From: Halomonas sp. PR-M31
GTDB taxonomy: Bacteria; Pseudomonadota; Gammaproteobacteria; Pseudomonadales; Halomonadaceae
Reading direction: 5' to 3'
Assembly (NCBI RefSeq): GCF_001039575.1
Contig: NZ_JIBT01000001.1
Span: forward strand, 163,611 to 227,610
DNA length: 64,000 nt
The notes below the pieces were generated by a model. It saw only the letters and a program-made list of their open reading frames with translations. It had not been told where the DNA came from and made no database searches. Positions 7,996 through 16,666 of this stretch are shown in pieces (position 1 is the first letter of the stretch; each line of letters begins with the position of its first letter). A program made the position numbers and the translations under genes.

Positions 7996-9312
7996 ATGCC
8001 CACTCCGGCTTCTCCCTTGCCGCGCCATGCACTGGCCGGGCTGCTAATCCTTTCCGGCCTGCTGCTTCAGATTCTCGGTTTCACTGATTTCGTTTCGGTG
8101 CCGCATCTAGTGGGCTACGCCCTCTGGCTGGCGACGCTGCTGCTGTGGCGCGATATTCCCAAACGTACCCGGCTTCAGGCAGGAGTCCTCGCCGGGCTCG
8201 GGCTTGCCATGCTGCTGCTGACCGACCTCCATTATGAAGAGTCCGTGCGCTGGCCGGGTATCCTCGACGGCAATACCCATGTGGTGGCGATGCTGGTGGG
8301 GGTCAGTTTCATCGGGTTGATCGGCAATCGCCGAAAACGCTCTCTCGGGCGCTCCGTCACTGGATTACGCGGTACCGCCGGTACCTGGTTGGGCGTCCAT
8401 CTGCTGGGGACCATTCTCAATCTCTCGACGGTATTCATGATCGGCGATCGTCTTGCCAGGCATGGCCCTCTTTCCCTACCCCAGCTGTTGGCCCTCAACC
8501 GTGGCCTTTCCAGCGCGGCGCTCTGGTCGCCTTTCTTTGCTTCCATGGGCGTGGTGATGACACTTGCGCCGCAAATGACCTATCTGAATGTGTTGGCCGT
8601 GGGCATGCCCTTGGCACTGCTGGCCGGCGTGGTCACGCTGATCGATCTTTCCCGACGCTTCGATCTTTCGGAAGTGGCAGGGTTTTCTCTCTCGCCGCGC
8701 AGCCTGATGATGCCGTCTGGCATGGCCTTGCTGGTGCTGCTCTTTCATTATCAACTGCTGCCAGGGTTGCAGATCATCAGCATCATTACTTTCCTGCTGC
8801 CGGCGGTGGCATTGCTCAGCAACCTGGTTCAAGGACCACGCTGGACGCTCAAGCGCGTTCGTCAGCACACGCTTGAGCGGCTGCCCGCCATGCGCGGCGA
8901 GATCTCTCTTTTTCTTTGCGCGGGGCTCTTCACCTTGGGGCTTTCGAGTCTGATCGATGCCGCAACTAACGGCGAATGGACGCTTTTTGCCGAGTTCGGC
9001 GCTGTTCAAGGGGTGATCAGCTTCCTGGCTATCGTGGCAAGCGCCATTGCCGGTCTGCATCCCATCATCGGCGTGTCGGTGCTTGCCTCGATGCTGAATC
9101 TTCAGGGAGGCGAACAGACCCTGTTCGCTTTCGTCGCTCTCGGCGCCTGGGCGGTGGGCACCGCCGTAGGTCCTCTTTCGGGCATCAATCTTTCGCTACA
9201 GGGGCGCTACGGCGTCAGCGGCTACCGCATGATGAAGCACAGCCTGGGCTATGCGGCAGTGATGGCAGGATTGGTATCGGTAGGCATCTTCGGGCTCGAT
9301 TTCTGGTTGTGA
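7996..9312 (+). CDS. Polytopic membrane protein of unknown function, transporter-like
   Basis: A 438-residue, strongly hydrophobic protein with about eleven predicted membrane segments. Short basic loops (RRKRSLGRS near residue 112 and WTLKRVRQ near 281) fit a carrier with cytoplasmic loops. A GLHPIIGVSVLASMLNL stretch near residue 353 and GTAVGPLSGINLSLQG near 387 recall the re-entrant helices of ion-transporter superfamily carriers such as DASS or CitM types, but I cannot name the family. It lies alone, 78 bases before a LysE-type exporter on the same strand. Function is unknown. Confidence 0.7.
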   Translation: MPTPASPLPRHALAGLLILSGLLLQILGFTDFVSVPHLVGYALWLATLLLWRDIPKRTRLQAGVLAGLGLAMLLLTDLHYEESVRWPGILDGNTHVVAMLVGVSFIGLIGNRRKRSLGRSVTGLRGTAGTWLGVHLLGTILNLSTVFMIGDRLARHGPLSLPQLLALNRGLSSAALWSPFFASMGVVMTLAPQMTYLNVLAVGMPLALLAGVVTLIDLSRRFDLSEVAGFSLSPRSLMMPSGMALLVLLFHYQLLPGLQIISIITFLLPAVALLSNLVQGPRWTLKRVRQHTLERLPAMRGEISLFLCAGLFTLGLSSLIDAATNGEWTLFAEFGAVQGVISFLAIVASAIAGLHPIIGVSVLASMLNLQGGEQTLFAFVALGAWAVGTAVGPLSGINLSLQGRYGVSGYRMMKHSLGYAAVMAGLVSVGIFGLDFWL

Positions 9313-9390
9313 GGTGAGTCTAGCCATCTTGTCAGCTCTATCCCGCACCCATCGGCTACACTCTATTTTCAATAAGAATAGGAAGCCGCC

Positions 9391-9999
9391 ATGTCCTGGG
9401 AGTTCTTGCTGACGTCATTCGTCGTCGTGCTGTTACCCGGCACGGGTGTGATCTACACGCTTGCCGTTGGCCTGGGTCGAGGGTTTCAAGCCAGCGTTGC
9501 CGCTGCCTTGGGGTGCACGTTCGGCATCGTGCCTGCCGCTGTCGCTAGTATCCTCGGACTGGCGGCCCTGTTGCATACAAGCGCATTGATGTTTCAGGTG
9601 TTCAAGTATCTTGGGGTGGTTTATCTCTTCTATATGGCCTGGAGCATTCTGCGTGAGGGCGGCGCCCTCGACGTTACCGGCAATACAACCAGGGAGAACA
9701 TGCGGCGTATCGCCGTGAGAGGGACGCTGCTCAATGTATTGAACCCGAAGCTGTCGCTGTTCTTCCTTGCCTTCCTGCCCCAGTTCGTGACGCCGGGCGC
9801 CGAAAACGCCACCCTGGCACTTGTCGGTCTTGCCGCGATCTTCATGCTGATGACGTTTGTGGTCTTCATCGGTTACGGCGCGTTTGCGTCGCTTGCTCGG
9901 GATTACGTGATCCGACGGCCTAGAGTCTTGCAATGGATCAGGCGCGCCTTCGCTGGGGCCTTCGGTTTTCTCGGGGCCAGGCTGGCAACTTCCGAATGA
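9391..9999 (+). CDS. LysE/RhtB-family amino-acid exporter
   Basis: A 202-residue inner-membrane exporter of normal family length. It has the N-terminal PGTG motif at about residues 16-19, the YLGVVYLFYMAWSILR segment, the LLNVLNPKLSLFFLAFLPQF hallmark near residue 112, and six hydrophobic segments in all. Members export amino acids or their analogues; the substrate cannot be predicted. It is intact, unlike the related gene at 5280-5771, and appears to be a single-gene unit. Confidence 0.9.
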   Translation: MSWEFLLTSFVVVLLPGTGVIYTLAVGLGRGFQASVAAALGCTFGIVPAAVASILGLAALLHTSALMFQVFKYLGVVYLFYMAWSILREGGALDVTGNTTRENMRRIAVRGTLLNVLNPKLSLFFLAFLPQFVTPGAENATLALVGLAAIFMLMTFVVFIGYGAFASLARDYVIRRPRVLQWIRRAFAGAFGFLGARLATSE

Positions 10000-10108
10000 T
10001 GGGGCTTGTTGCCGTGCTTTTTAGGCTAGGCATGGCGTTTATTCCCAATCCTCGACGCTGGCTGGTTAGAATGGTCCTTGCCTTTCATCGTCGATTGAGG
10101 AGCCTCGC

Positions 10109-10975
10109 ATGAGCGCCACCGACACCTGGATACTCACCGCCCAATGCCCCAGCCGCCTTGGCACCGTGGATGTGGTCACCCGCTTCCTGAAGGAGCAGCA
10201 TTGCTACATCACCGAACTCAACTCCTTCGATGATCGTCTGGCAGAGCGTTTCTTCATCCGTGTCGAGTTTCGACCCGAAAACGAGGGGTTCGATGATGAG
10301 CGCTTCCAGGCCGAATTTGCCCCTCGGGCGGCAGAGTTCGACATGACCTTCGAGTTGGCCGCACCCGGCAGGCGCACCCCGGTGGTGATCATGGTTTCCA
10401 AGACGGATCATTGTCTTAACGATCTGCTTTATCGCTACCGTACCGGTCAGCTGTCCATCGATGTGCGGGCGATCATCTCCAATCACCCGGATCTCGAACC
10501 CCTGGCCGTCTGGCATGAAATTCCCTATCACCACTGCCCGATAACGCCGGAAACCAAGCCCCAGCAGGAAGCCGAGGTGTGGCGTATCATCGAGGAAACC
10601 GGCGCCGAGCTGGTGATCCTGGCGCGCTACATGCAGGTGCTCTCGAGCGAGATGTGTACCCGCCTGAGTGGCTGGGCGATCAATATCCATCACTCTTTGC
10701 TGCCAGGGTTCAAGGGCGCCAAGCCTTATCATCAGGCCTACGAGAAAGGGGTCAAGCTGGTCGGTGCCACGGCCCACTACATCAATGACGATCTTGACGA
10801 AGGGCCGATCATCACCCAAGGCGTGGAAGTGGTGGATCACAGCCACTACCCGGAGGATCTGGTGGCCAAAGGCCGGGACATCGAACGCCAGACCCTGGCC
10901 CGGGCGGTGGATTACCACCTGCAGCGCCGGGTGTTTTTGCATGCCAAACGCACGGTGGTGTTTGCGGGGAGCTGA
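10109..10975 (+). CDS. purU: Formyltetrahydrofolate deformylase
   Basis: A 288-residue PurU that hydrolyses 10-formyl-THF to THF and formate, balancing one-carbon pools and supplying formate for PurT. An N-terminal ACT-like regulatory domain (about residues 1-85) precedes the formyltransferase-type catalytic domain, whose signature NIHHSLLPGFKGAKPYHQA carries the catalytic Asn and His; the Asp lies in HYINDDLDEGPI. GAGGAG at 10097-10102 supports the start. In halophiles that degrade betaine or carnitine, demethylation loads one-carbon pools; a link here is inference. Confidence 0.95.
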   Translation: MSATDTWILTAQCPSRLGTVDVVTRFLKEQHCYITELNSFDDRLAERFFIRVEFRPENEGFDDERFQAEFAPRAAEFDMTFELAAPGRRTPVVIMVSKTDHCLNDLLYRYRTGQLSIDVRAIISNHPDLEPLAVWHEIPYHHCPITPETKPQQEAEVWRIIEETGAELVILARYMQVLSSEMCTRLSGWAINIHHSLLPGFKGAKPYHQAYEKGVKLVGATAHYINDDLDEGPIITQGVEVVDHSHYPEDLVAKGRDIERQTLARAVDYHLQRRVFLHAKRTVVFAGS

Positions 10976-11035
10976 TGAGAAGCTAATAAAATACCAGCTC
11001 AGTCGTAAAATCAAAGAGCAAGTGGTGAAAAGTAG

Positions 11036-12022
11036 TTATGTATTCCTCCAAGCATCTTCATTCACGAGATTGATCGGCCGCTGGCCCTTGAGCGCCAGGG
11101 TGATGTTGTCCACGGCACGCTGGGCCATGGCGTTGCGGGTCTCGGTCGTAGCCGAGCCGATATGCGGCAGCGCCACCACGTTGTTCATGTGCGGCAAGGG
11201 AGAGTCCTTTGGCAGCGGCTCCTGCTCGAACACGTCGAGGCCGGCGGCCCTGATCTCGCCGTTCTTCAGCGCCGCGATCAGTGCCGGTTCGTCGACCACC
11301 TTGCCCCGGGCGATGTTGACGAAGATCGCCGAAGGTTTCATCAGCGAGAACTCCCGTGCGCCGATCAGTTTCTCCGTGTCTTCGGTCAGGGGCACGGTGA
11401 CGCAGACGAAGTCGGCCTCGGCGAGCAGCGCATCGAGTTCGCGACGTTCGGCGCCGAGTTCGGTTTCCAGTTCCGGCTTGGGGGAGGCGTTGGAATAGAG
11501 AATTTTCATGCCGAATCCCAGGGCGCCGCGGCGCGCGATGGCGGCGCCGATACGCCCGAAGCCGACCATCCCTAAGGTCTTGCCGTGCACGTCGCTGCCG
11601 AACTGGGCTTCATTGATGCTTGTTTTCCAGTCGCCGCGCTTGATGAACTCGGCAAGTTCCACTGCGCGCCGGGCGGTGGCCATGATCAGCAGAAAGCCGG
11701 TATCGGCGGTGGTTTCGGTGAGCACATCCGGGGTGTTGCACAGCAGGATGCCGCGACGGGTCAGCTCGTCGATCGGATAGTTGTCGACCCCCACCGAGAT
11801 ACTGGCGATGGCTTCCAGCTTGGGTGCCATATTGAGCAGCTCGGAGGTGACGGACAAGCTGGCGCCGCCGACCAGACCGTGGGCATCTTTTAGCGCCTCA
11901 TGAAAGGCCGGGTCGTTGGCCAGGTCGGTGCCTGAGAAGCGCGTCAACTCGAAATCCCGGGATAGCGCGGCCAGCTGATCGTCGGTCAATCGGCCATAGA
12001 CGAGAACGGGTTTCTTGTTCAG
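11036..12022 (-). CDS. D-isomer 2-hydroxyacid dehydrogenase (glyoxylate/hydroxypyruvate reductase type)
   Basis: A 328-residue NAD(P)-dependent dehydrogenase of the GhrB/2-ketogluconate reductase type. The Rossmann motif GMVGFGRIGAAIARR, the catalytic Arg in FVNIARGKVVDE, the Glu in GLDVFEQEP and the His in ALPHIGSAT are present. Homology starts at NKKPVLVYG. AGAGGAGA lies just before a CTG codon at 12022 with ideal spacing, so I place the start at this rare codon. A GTG at 12100 would add 26 residues of no family likeness and has no site. It is divergent from the aldehyde dehydrogenase at 12113. Confidence 0.88.
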   Translation of the reverse strand: MNKKPVLVYGRLTDDQLAALSRDFELTRFSGTDLANDPAFHEALKDAHGLVGGASLSVTSELLNMAPKLEAIASISVGVDNYPIDELTRRGILLCNTPDVLTETTADTGFLLIMATARRAVELAEFIKRGDWKTSINEAQFGSDVHGKTLGMVGFGRIGAAIARRGALGFGMKILYSNASPKPELETELGAERRELDALLAEADFVCVTVPLTEDTEKLIGAREFSLMKPSAIFVNIARGKVVDEPALIAALKNGEIRAAGLDVFEQEPLPKDSPLPHMNNVVALPHIGSATTETRNAMAQRAVDNITLALKGQRPINLVNEDAWRNT

Positions 12023-12112
12023 CGTAATTCTCCTCTTGATAGTGGGCCTATATCGTACCGCGTCACAGCGAGTGATATAACGCAGAAGACGCAACGCCAC
12101 CCGGGATGTTTC

Positions 12113-13534
12113 ATGACCGATCGTTCACACCTCAACGCCGACCTCGAACGCCTGCTCGCTGCCCAGCGCGAGGCTTTCAATCGGGAGCCCATGCCGGAGG
12201 CGGCGGCGCGCATTCGTCTGCTCAAGGCGCTCAGGGGAAGCCTGATTCGCCATCAGGATGCCCTGATCGAGGCCATCAGCCACGACTTCGGCCGTCGTTC
12301 GCCTCATGAAACCCGCTTCGCGGAGATATTGCCGACGGTGCAGGGTATCGATTATGCGGTGAAACGGATACGCCGCTGGATGAAGCCTTCCCGGCGTCGG
12401 GTCGGGATAGCCTTTCAGCCAGGCCGGGCGCGGGTGGTGTATCAGCCCCTCGGCGTGGTGGGCATCATCGTGCCCTGGAACTATCCGCTCTATCTGGCCA
12501 TGAGCCCCTTGATCGCCGCCCTGGCCGCCGGCAATCGGGCGATGCTCAAGATGAGTGAGTTCACCCCGGCCACCGCCGAGGTCGTGGCCCGCTTGCTGGG
12601 CGAGGTCTTCGAGGAAGACCGGGTCGCGGTGGTTACCGGCGAGGCGGATATCGGCCGGGCGTTCTCGCAGCTACCCTTCGATCATCTGCTGTTCACCGGC
12701 AGCACCGCGGTAGGCAAGCACGTGATGCGCGCCGCCGCGGACAATCTGACCCCGGTGACCCTGGAGCTGGGCGGCAAGTCGCCGGCCATCGTCTCCAGGG
12801 ACGTACCCATCGAGCATGCCGCCGAGCGCATCGCCTTCGGCAAGGGACTCAATGCCGGCCAGACCTGCGTCGCGCCGGATTACGTACTCTGCCCGCGAGA
12901 GCGGGTGGACGAACTCGAGGCGGCGCTGCGCCAGGCGTTCACACGGCTCTACCCGAGCCTCGTTGACAACCCGGACTACACCCGGATCGTCAACGAGCGT
13001 CAGTATCGACGGCTCGTCGACGTCCTCGACGATGCCCGGGCCAAGGGTGCCCGCGTGATCGCCATCAATCCGGCCGATGAGAACTTCGAGGGTTCGCGAG
13101 TGATACCGCCGACCCTGCTGCTCGATGTCACCGATGACATGCGGGCCATGCAGGAGGAAATCTTCGGCCCGCTGCTGCCGATCGTCCCGGTCGATGATAT
13201 CGAGGAAGCGATGGCTTATGTGGCTCGTCGTCCGCGCCCGCTGGCGCTGTACTACTTCGGCTATAACAGGGCCGAGCAGCGCCGCTTGATGAGCCACACC
13301 CACGCCGGCGGCATGTGCGTGAACGACAGCGTGCTCCACGTGGCCCAGGAGGACATGCCCTTCGGCGGCATCGGCGCCTCGGGCATGGGCCATTATCATG
13401 GTCACGAGGGCTTCCTCACCTTCAGCAAGGCCAAGGGGGTGTTCATCAAGCAGCGCCTCAACACGGCCAAGCTGATCTACCCGCCTTATGGCGGCAAGCT
13501 ACAAATGCTGATTTATCGCTGGTTTGTACGGTGA
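12113..13534 (+). CDS. calB: Coniferyl-aldehyde-dehydrogenase-type aldehyde dehydrogenase
   Basis: A 473-residue NAD(P)-dependent aldehyde dehydrogenase. It has VPWNYPLYL near residue 121, the general base Glu in LELGGKSPAIV and the nucleophile Cys in NAGQTCVAPDYVL. The short length and the C-terminal end (GGKLQMLIYRWFVR) place it with coniferyl/fatty aldehyde dehydrogenases of the class 3 type, which end in a membrane-associating tail. It is followed 10 bases later by a Tat-signal small subunit and then a GMC oxidoreductase. The three probably oxidise an alcohol to acid via the aldehyde; the natural substrate is not known from sequence. Confidence 0.85.
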   Translation: MTDRSHLNADLERLLAAQREAFNREPMPEAAARIRLLKALRGSLIRHQDALIEAISHDFGRRSPHETRFAEILPTVQGIDYAVKRIRRWMKPSRRRVGIAFQPGRARVVYQPLGVVGIIVPWNYPLYLAMSPLIAALAAGNRAMLKMSEFTPATAEVVARLLGEVFEEDRVAVVTGEADIGRAFSQLPFDHLLFTGSTAVGKHVMRAAADNLTPVTLELGGKSPAIVSRDVPIEHAAERIAFGKGLNAGQTCVAPDYVLCPRERVDELEAALRQAFTRLYPSLVDNPDYTRIVNERQYRRLVDVLDDARAKGARVIAINPADENFEGSRVIPPTLLLDVTDDMRAMQEEIFGPLLPIVPVDDIEEAMAYVARRPRPLALYYFGYNRAEQRRLMSHTHAGGMCVNDSVLHVAQEDMPFGGIGASGMGHYHGHEGFLTFSKAKGVFIKQRLNTAKLIYPPYGGKLQMLIYRWFVR

Positions 13535-13544
13535 GGGAGGGCCG

Positions 13545-14072
13545 ATGCCGATTGTGATCTCGCGCCGCGAACTCCTGAAGCTGGGCCTGGGCGCCAGCTT
13601 GACCCTGACCACGGTGGGGGTCACGGCGAGCCTCTCGGGTTGCTCATCCGCTCAGCCGGCGGCGGGTTTCATGGTGCTGCGCGACAGCGATCTGGGGCTG
13701 CTGGCCGTGTTGCTTCCTGCGGTGATCGGCCCTCATCCTGCCCTGGCAGACAATGAAAGCGCCGCCGATGCGACGCTTCGTCAGCTCGATCGCAGCCTGG
13801 CGGCCATGTCGCCGGCCATTCACAAGGACGTTTGCGAGCTGCTCGATCTGCTCAACCTGCCGCTCACCCGAGGCCCATTGACCGGTGTTTGGAGCGCCTG
13901 GGAGAACGCATCACCCGGCCAGATCGATGCCTTTCTGATTCGCTGGCGCGACAGCCGCTTTGACTTGCTGCGTCAAGGGGTCAAGGCGCTCAATCAGCTG
14001 CTGTCGATGGCCTGGTACGCGCTGCCCATGGCCTGGGCCGAGACCGGCTATCCCGGGCCGCCGCGCGTATGA
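13545..14072 (+). CDS. Tat-exported small subunit partner of the GMC oxidoreductase
   Basis: A 175-residue protein that begins with a twin-arginine signal (SRRELLKLGLGASLTL) and has a possible lipobox (LSGC). The rest is helical with no cofactor motif. It resembles in layout the small third subunits of membrane gluconate/fructose-type dehydrogenases, which carry the Tat signal for the flavin subunit. GAGGGAGG at 13533-13540 fixes the ATG at 13545. It sits between the aldehyde dehydrogenase (10 bases upstream) and the GMC oxidoreductase (23 bases downstream), whose own N-terminus has no signal peptide. Confidence 0.75.
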   Translation: MPIVISRRELLKLGLGASLTLTTVGVTASLSGCSSAQPAAGFMVLRDSDLGLLAVLLPAVIGPHPALADNESAADATLRQLDRSLAAMSPAIHKDVCELLDLLNLPLTRGPLTGVWSAWENASPGQIDAFLIRWRDSRFDLLRQGVKALNQLLSMAWYALPMAWAETGYPGPPRV

Positions 14073-14095
14073 ATGACCACAGGAGATAAACGCCC

Positions 14096-15700
14096 ATGCC
14101 GGTACCTGATCCGTTCCTGCAAGGCCTCGCCCGAGGCTGGCGTGTACTGGATGCCTCCCGACTCGATGAGGACCAGGTCTTCGAGGCCGACGTGATCATT
14201 GTCGGCACGGGGGCCGGGGGCGGCACCAGCGCCGAGATCCTGATCGGGGCCGGACTCTCCGTGGTGCTGGTGGAGGAGGGGTCGCACAAGACTTCTTCCG
14301 ATTTCGAGAACGACGAGGCCAAAGCCTATGCCGAGCTCTATCAGGAGGGGGCGGCGCGCATGACGGCGGATGGCGGGATCAGCATCCTGCAGGGGCGAAC
14401 CGTAGGCGGCTCCACTACCGTGAACTGGACCAGCAGTTTTCGCACCCCGGCGCCGACCCTGAACCATTGGGCAGCGGCCCACGCGGTAACGGGCCTCGAT
14501 GCCGAGAGTCTCGCGCCCTGGTTCGAACGCATGGAAGCACGACTTGGCATCGCGCCCTGGGCCGTCCCGCCGAATCCCAATAACGGCGTTTTGCTTGCCG
14601 GTTGCGAGGCGCTGGGCTGGCACTGGTCAACGATCCCGCGCAACGTGCGTGGCTGCTGGAACCTCGGTTATTGCGGCACCGGCTGCCCGACCAATGCCAA
14701 GCAGTCGATGCTGCTGACCACCCTGCCGGCCGCCCTGGAGGCCGGTGCCACCCTGATCCATAGCGCCCGGGCGGAGCGCCTGGTTATCGAAGATGAGCGA
14801 GTTGTGGGAGTGGAATGCCGGGGCATGAATGCCACCTTGAGCCGGGCCGTTGGGCCACGCCTGCAGATTCGTGGCCATCATGTAGTACTGGCGGGTGGCG
14901 GCATCAACACGCCGGGGTTGTTGTTGCGCTCCCAGGCGCCGGACCCGTTCGAGCGACTTGGCAAGCGCACCTTTCTGCACCCGGTGGCGCTGACGGTGGC
15001 CCAGTTCGATCAACGCATCGACGGCTACTACGGCGCACCGCAATCCGTGCACAGCGATCATTTCCAATGGCGTGAAGGCGTGACCGGCCCCCTGGGTTTC
15101 AAGCTGGAGGTGCCGCCCATGCAGCCCAGCATCATGGCGGCGCTGTTCGGTGGTCACGGAAGGGAAGGCCTTGCCCGCATGAGCCGGCTCTCTCACAGCA
15201 GCGTGGCGATCGCCCTGATGCGCGATGGCTTTCATTCCGAGAGTCGGGGCGGGCAGGTGGTATTACGAAAAGACGGCACGCCGGTGCTGGATTACCCGCT
15301 CAACGACTATCTCTTTGGTGGGGTCAGGCGCGCCTATCTGGCCATGGGCGAACTGCAGTTTGCCGCCGGCGCCGAGGCCGTGATGCCGGGGCATAGTCAT
15401 GCGCGTCTCAGCCGGGATTGGCCGGATTTTCGCGCGCAGGTGGAGCGCCTCAGCTATGCGTTACATGACGTGCGCCTGGCCAGCGCCCACGTGATGGGCG
15501 GCTGCGCCCTGGGGGACGATCCGCGTTATGCGGTGGTCGACAGTCGCGGGCGTCATCATCAGCTCGATAATCTGTCGGTCCTCGATGGCTCGCTGTTTCC
15601 GACCAGCATCGGCGCCAATCCCCAGCTCTCCATCTACGCCATCGTCGCCTGCCTGGCGAGCCGGCTCGCTGAGGAGATGAACAGTCAGCGCCATCCTTGA
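14096..15700 (+). CDS. GMC-family FAD alcohol oxidoreductase
   Basis: A 534-residue glucose-methanol-choline family flavoenzyme. The FAD dinucleotide fold VIIVGTGAGGGTSAEIL lies near residue 33, the GMC signature GRTVGGSTTVNW near 100, and the C-terminal HVMGGCALGDDP and SIGANPQLSIY segments carry the active-site His and Asn. The CGTGCPTNAKQSM stretch near residue 195 has Cys residues like those of long-chain alcohol oxidases. No signal peptide is visible, so export with the Tat-signal neighbour is plausible. It probably oxidises an alcohol to the aldehyde used by the upstream dehydrogenase. A choline role is less likely, since the sequence is closer to the long-chain alcohol oxidase branch. 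Confidence 0.82.
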   Translation: MPVPDPFLQGLARGWRVLDASRLDEDQVFEADVIIVGTGAGGGTSAEILIGAGLSVVLVEEGSHKTSSDFENDEAKAYAELYQEGAARMTADGGISILQGRTVGGSTTVNWTSSFRTPAPTLNHWAAAHAVTGLDAESLAPWFERMEARLGIAPWAVPPNPNNGVLLAGCEALGWHWSTIPRNVRGCWNLGYCGTGCPTNAKQSMLLTTLPAALEAGATLIHSARAERLVIEDERVVGVECRGMNATLSRAVGPRLQIRGHHVVLAGGGINTPGLLLRSQAPDPFERLGKRTFLHPVALTVAQFDQRIDGYYGAPQSVHSDHFQWREGVTGPLGFKLEVPPMQPSIMAALFGGHGREGLARMSRLSHSSVAIALMRDGFHSESRGGQVVLRKDGTPVLDYPLNDYLFGGVRRAYLAMGELQFAAGAEAVMPGHSHARLSRDWPDFRAQVERLSYALHDVRLASAHVMGGCALGDDPRYAVVDSRGRHHQLDNLSVLDGSLFPTSIGANPQLSIYAIVACLASRLAEEMNSQRHP

Positions 15701-15797
15701 CCTCACTCAACATGCCGATGCCGTTAGCATGCGACCATAGTTGGCGTCGGGGGGCCTAGCCCTCTTTTGCCGTCTCTCATCATCACAGGGAGGAATC

Positions 15798-16193
15798 ATG
15801 ACTAGCATGCAACGTCCAAGTAAACCCCGCACCCTGATCTATTCCTGCTCGGGTTGCTCCGACGTGGCGCAGCTCGCCAATGAAACCGCCGTACGCCTCG
15901 ATCATGCCGGCGTGGCGGAGATGTCCTGCATCGCCGGGGTCGGCGGCGGCGTGCCCGGGCTGGTGAAGACCGCCCGTTCCGGTCGGCCGATCGTCGCCAT
16001 CGACGGCTGCCAGATGCACTGCGTCAGCCATTGCCTGGACAACGCCGGCGTCACCGCCACCGAACACGTCAAGCTCTACGAAATGGGCTACAAGAAGCGT
16101 CGTGGCAAGCGCTACAGCGACGAAGAGATCGCCCGGGTCTGCGACGATGTCAGCAATATCATTGCGCGGTTGCCGATGAACGCCGAGGCGTAG
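15798..16193 (+). CDS. DGC-domain putative zinc-binding protein
   Basis: A 131-residue Cys-rich protein of the DGC family, named for the Asp-Gly-Cys in IAIDGCQMHCVSHCLD (here VAIDGCQMHC). Other family cysteines are in YSCSGCSDVAQLAN near residue 16 and in EMSCIAGVGG. The cysteine set suggests a Zn or other metal site; the function is not established. CAGGGAGGA at 15786-15794 fixes the ATG at 15798. It ends 5 bases before the stop of the convergent thioesterase gene. Confidence 0.85.
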   Translation: MTSMQRPSKPRTLIYSCSGCSDVAQLANETAVRLDHAGVAEMSCIAGVGGGVPGLVKTARSGRPIVAIDGCQMHCVSHCLDNAGVTATEHVKLYEMGYKKRRGKRYSDEEIARVCDDVSNIIARLPMNAEA

Positions 16194-16198
16194 ACTTC

Positions 16199-16666
16199 TC
16201 AGCGCCGAATACCCAGCCGCCTGCCAGCCAGGGCCGGCCATTTGTCCGCTTCGGCCTGAGGCAGACCTTCGATGCGTTCCGCCACCGGTGCCGGGAAAGG
16301 CGCCGGGCGAGCGCCTTCGCTGTCGTTTTCCACCCCCATGCCCATCAGCATCTGTTCGCTGGTGGCGAGGGTCCGATCGTCAGCGTCTAGCATTTCCATA
16401 AAGACATGCAGGCGCTTGGCGTCCCGATCCAGGAGCATCACATTCACGCTTAACGCCTGATCCAGGTGGGCCTCCCGGCGATAGCACAGATGAGTCTCCA
16501 GGGTGTAGATGGTGTAGCTATGCTCGGCGCGGCCTGCCTCGTCCAGTCCGATATGATCCATCAAGGCTTCCAGGGCCAGGGAGAAGACCCGGGCGTACTC
16601 CGCGTCGTTCATGTGGCCGTTGTAATCCACCCACTCATGCGCGACCCGGATGTCGAGAATGCGCAT
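16199..16666 (-). CDS. cdhB: Betainyl-CoA thioesterase (hot-dog fold), carnitine pathway
   Basis: A 155-residue hot-dog thioesterase of the 4-hydroxybenzoyl-CoA type: the opening HEWVDYNGHMNDAEYARVF carries the family Asn-Gly-His segment. In carnitine-degrading pseudomonads, CdhB hydrolyses betainyl-CoA to glycine betaine and CoA. Its start overlaps the cdhA stop by one base (TGATG), so it is the last gene of the cdhC-cdhA-cdhB operon. The function is inferred from family plus operon. Confidence 0.85.
   Translation of the reverse strand: MRILDIRVAHEWVDYNGHMNDAEYARVFSLALEALMDHIGLDEAGRAEHSYTIYTLETHLCYRREAHLDQALSVNVMLLDRDAKRLHVFMEMLDADDRTLATSEQMLMGMGVENDSEGARPAPFPAPVAERIEGLPQAEADKWPALAGRRLGIRR

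Noticed and set aside
10085..11014. Minus frame of 309 codons opposite purU
   Set aside because: It is a shadow of purU, whose motifs are complete on the plus strand.
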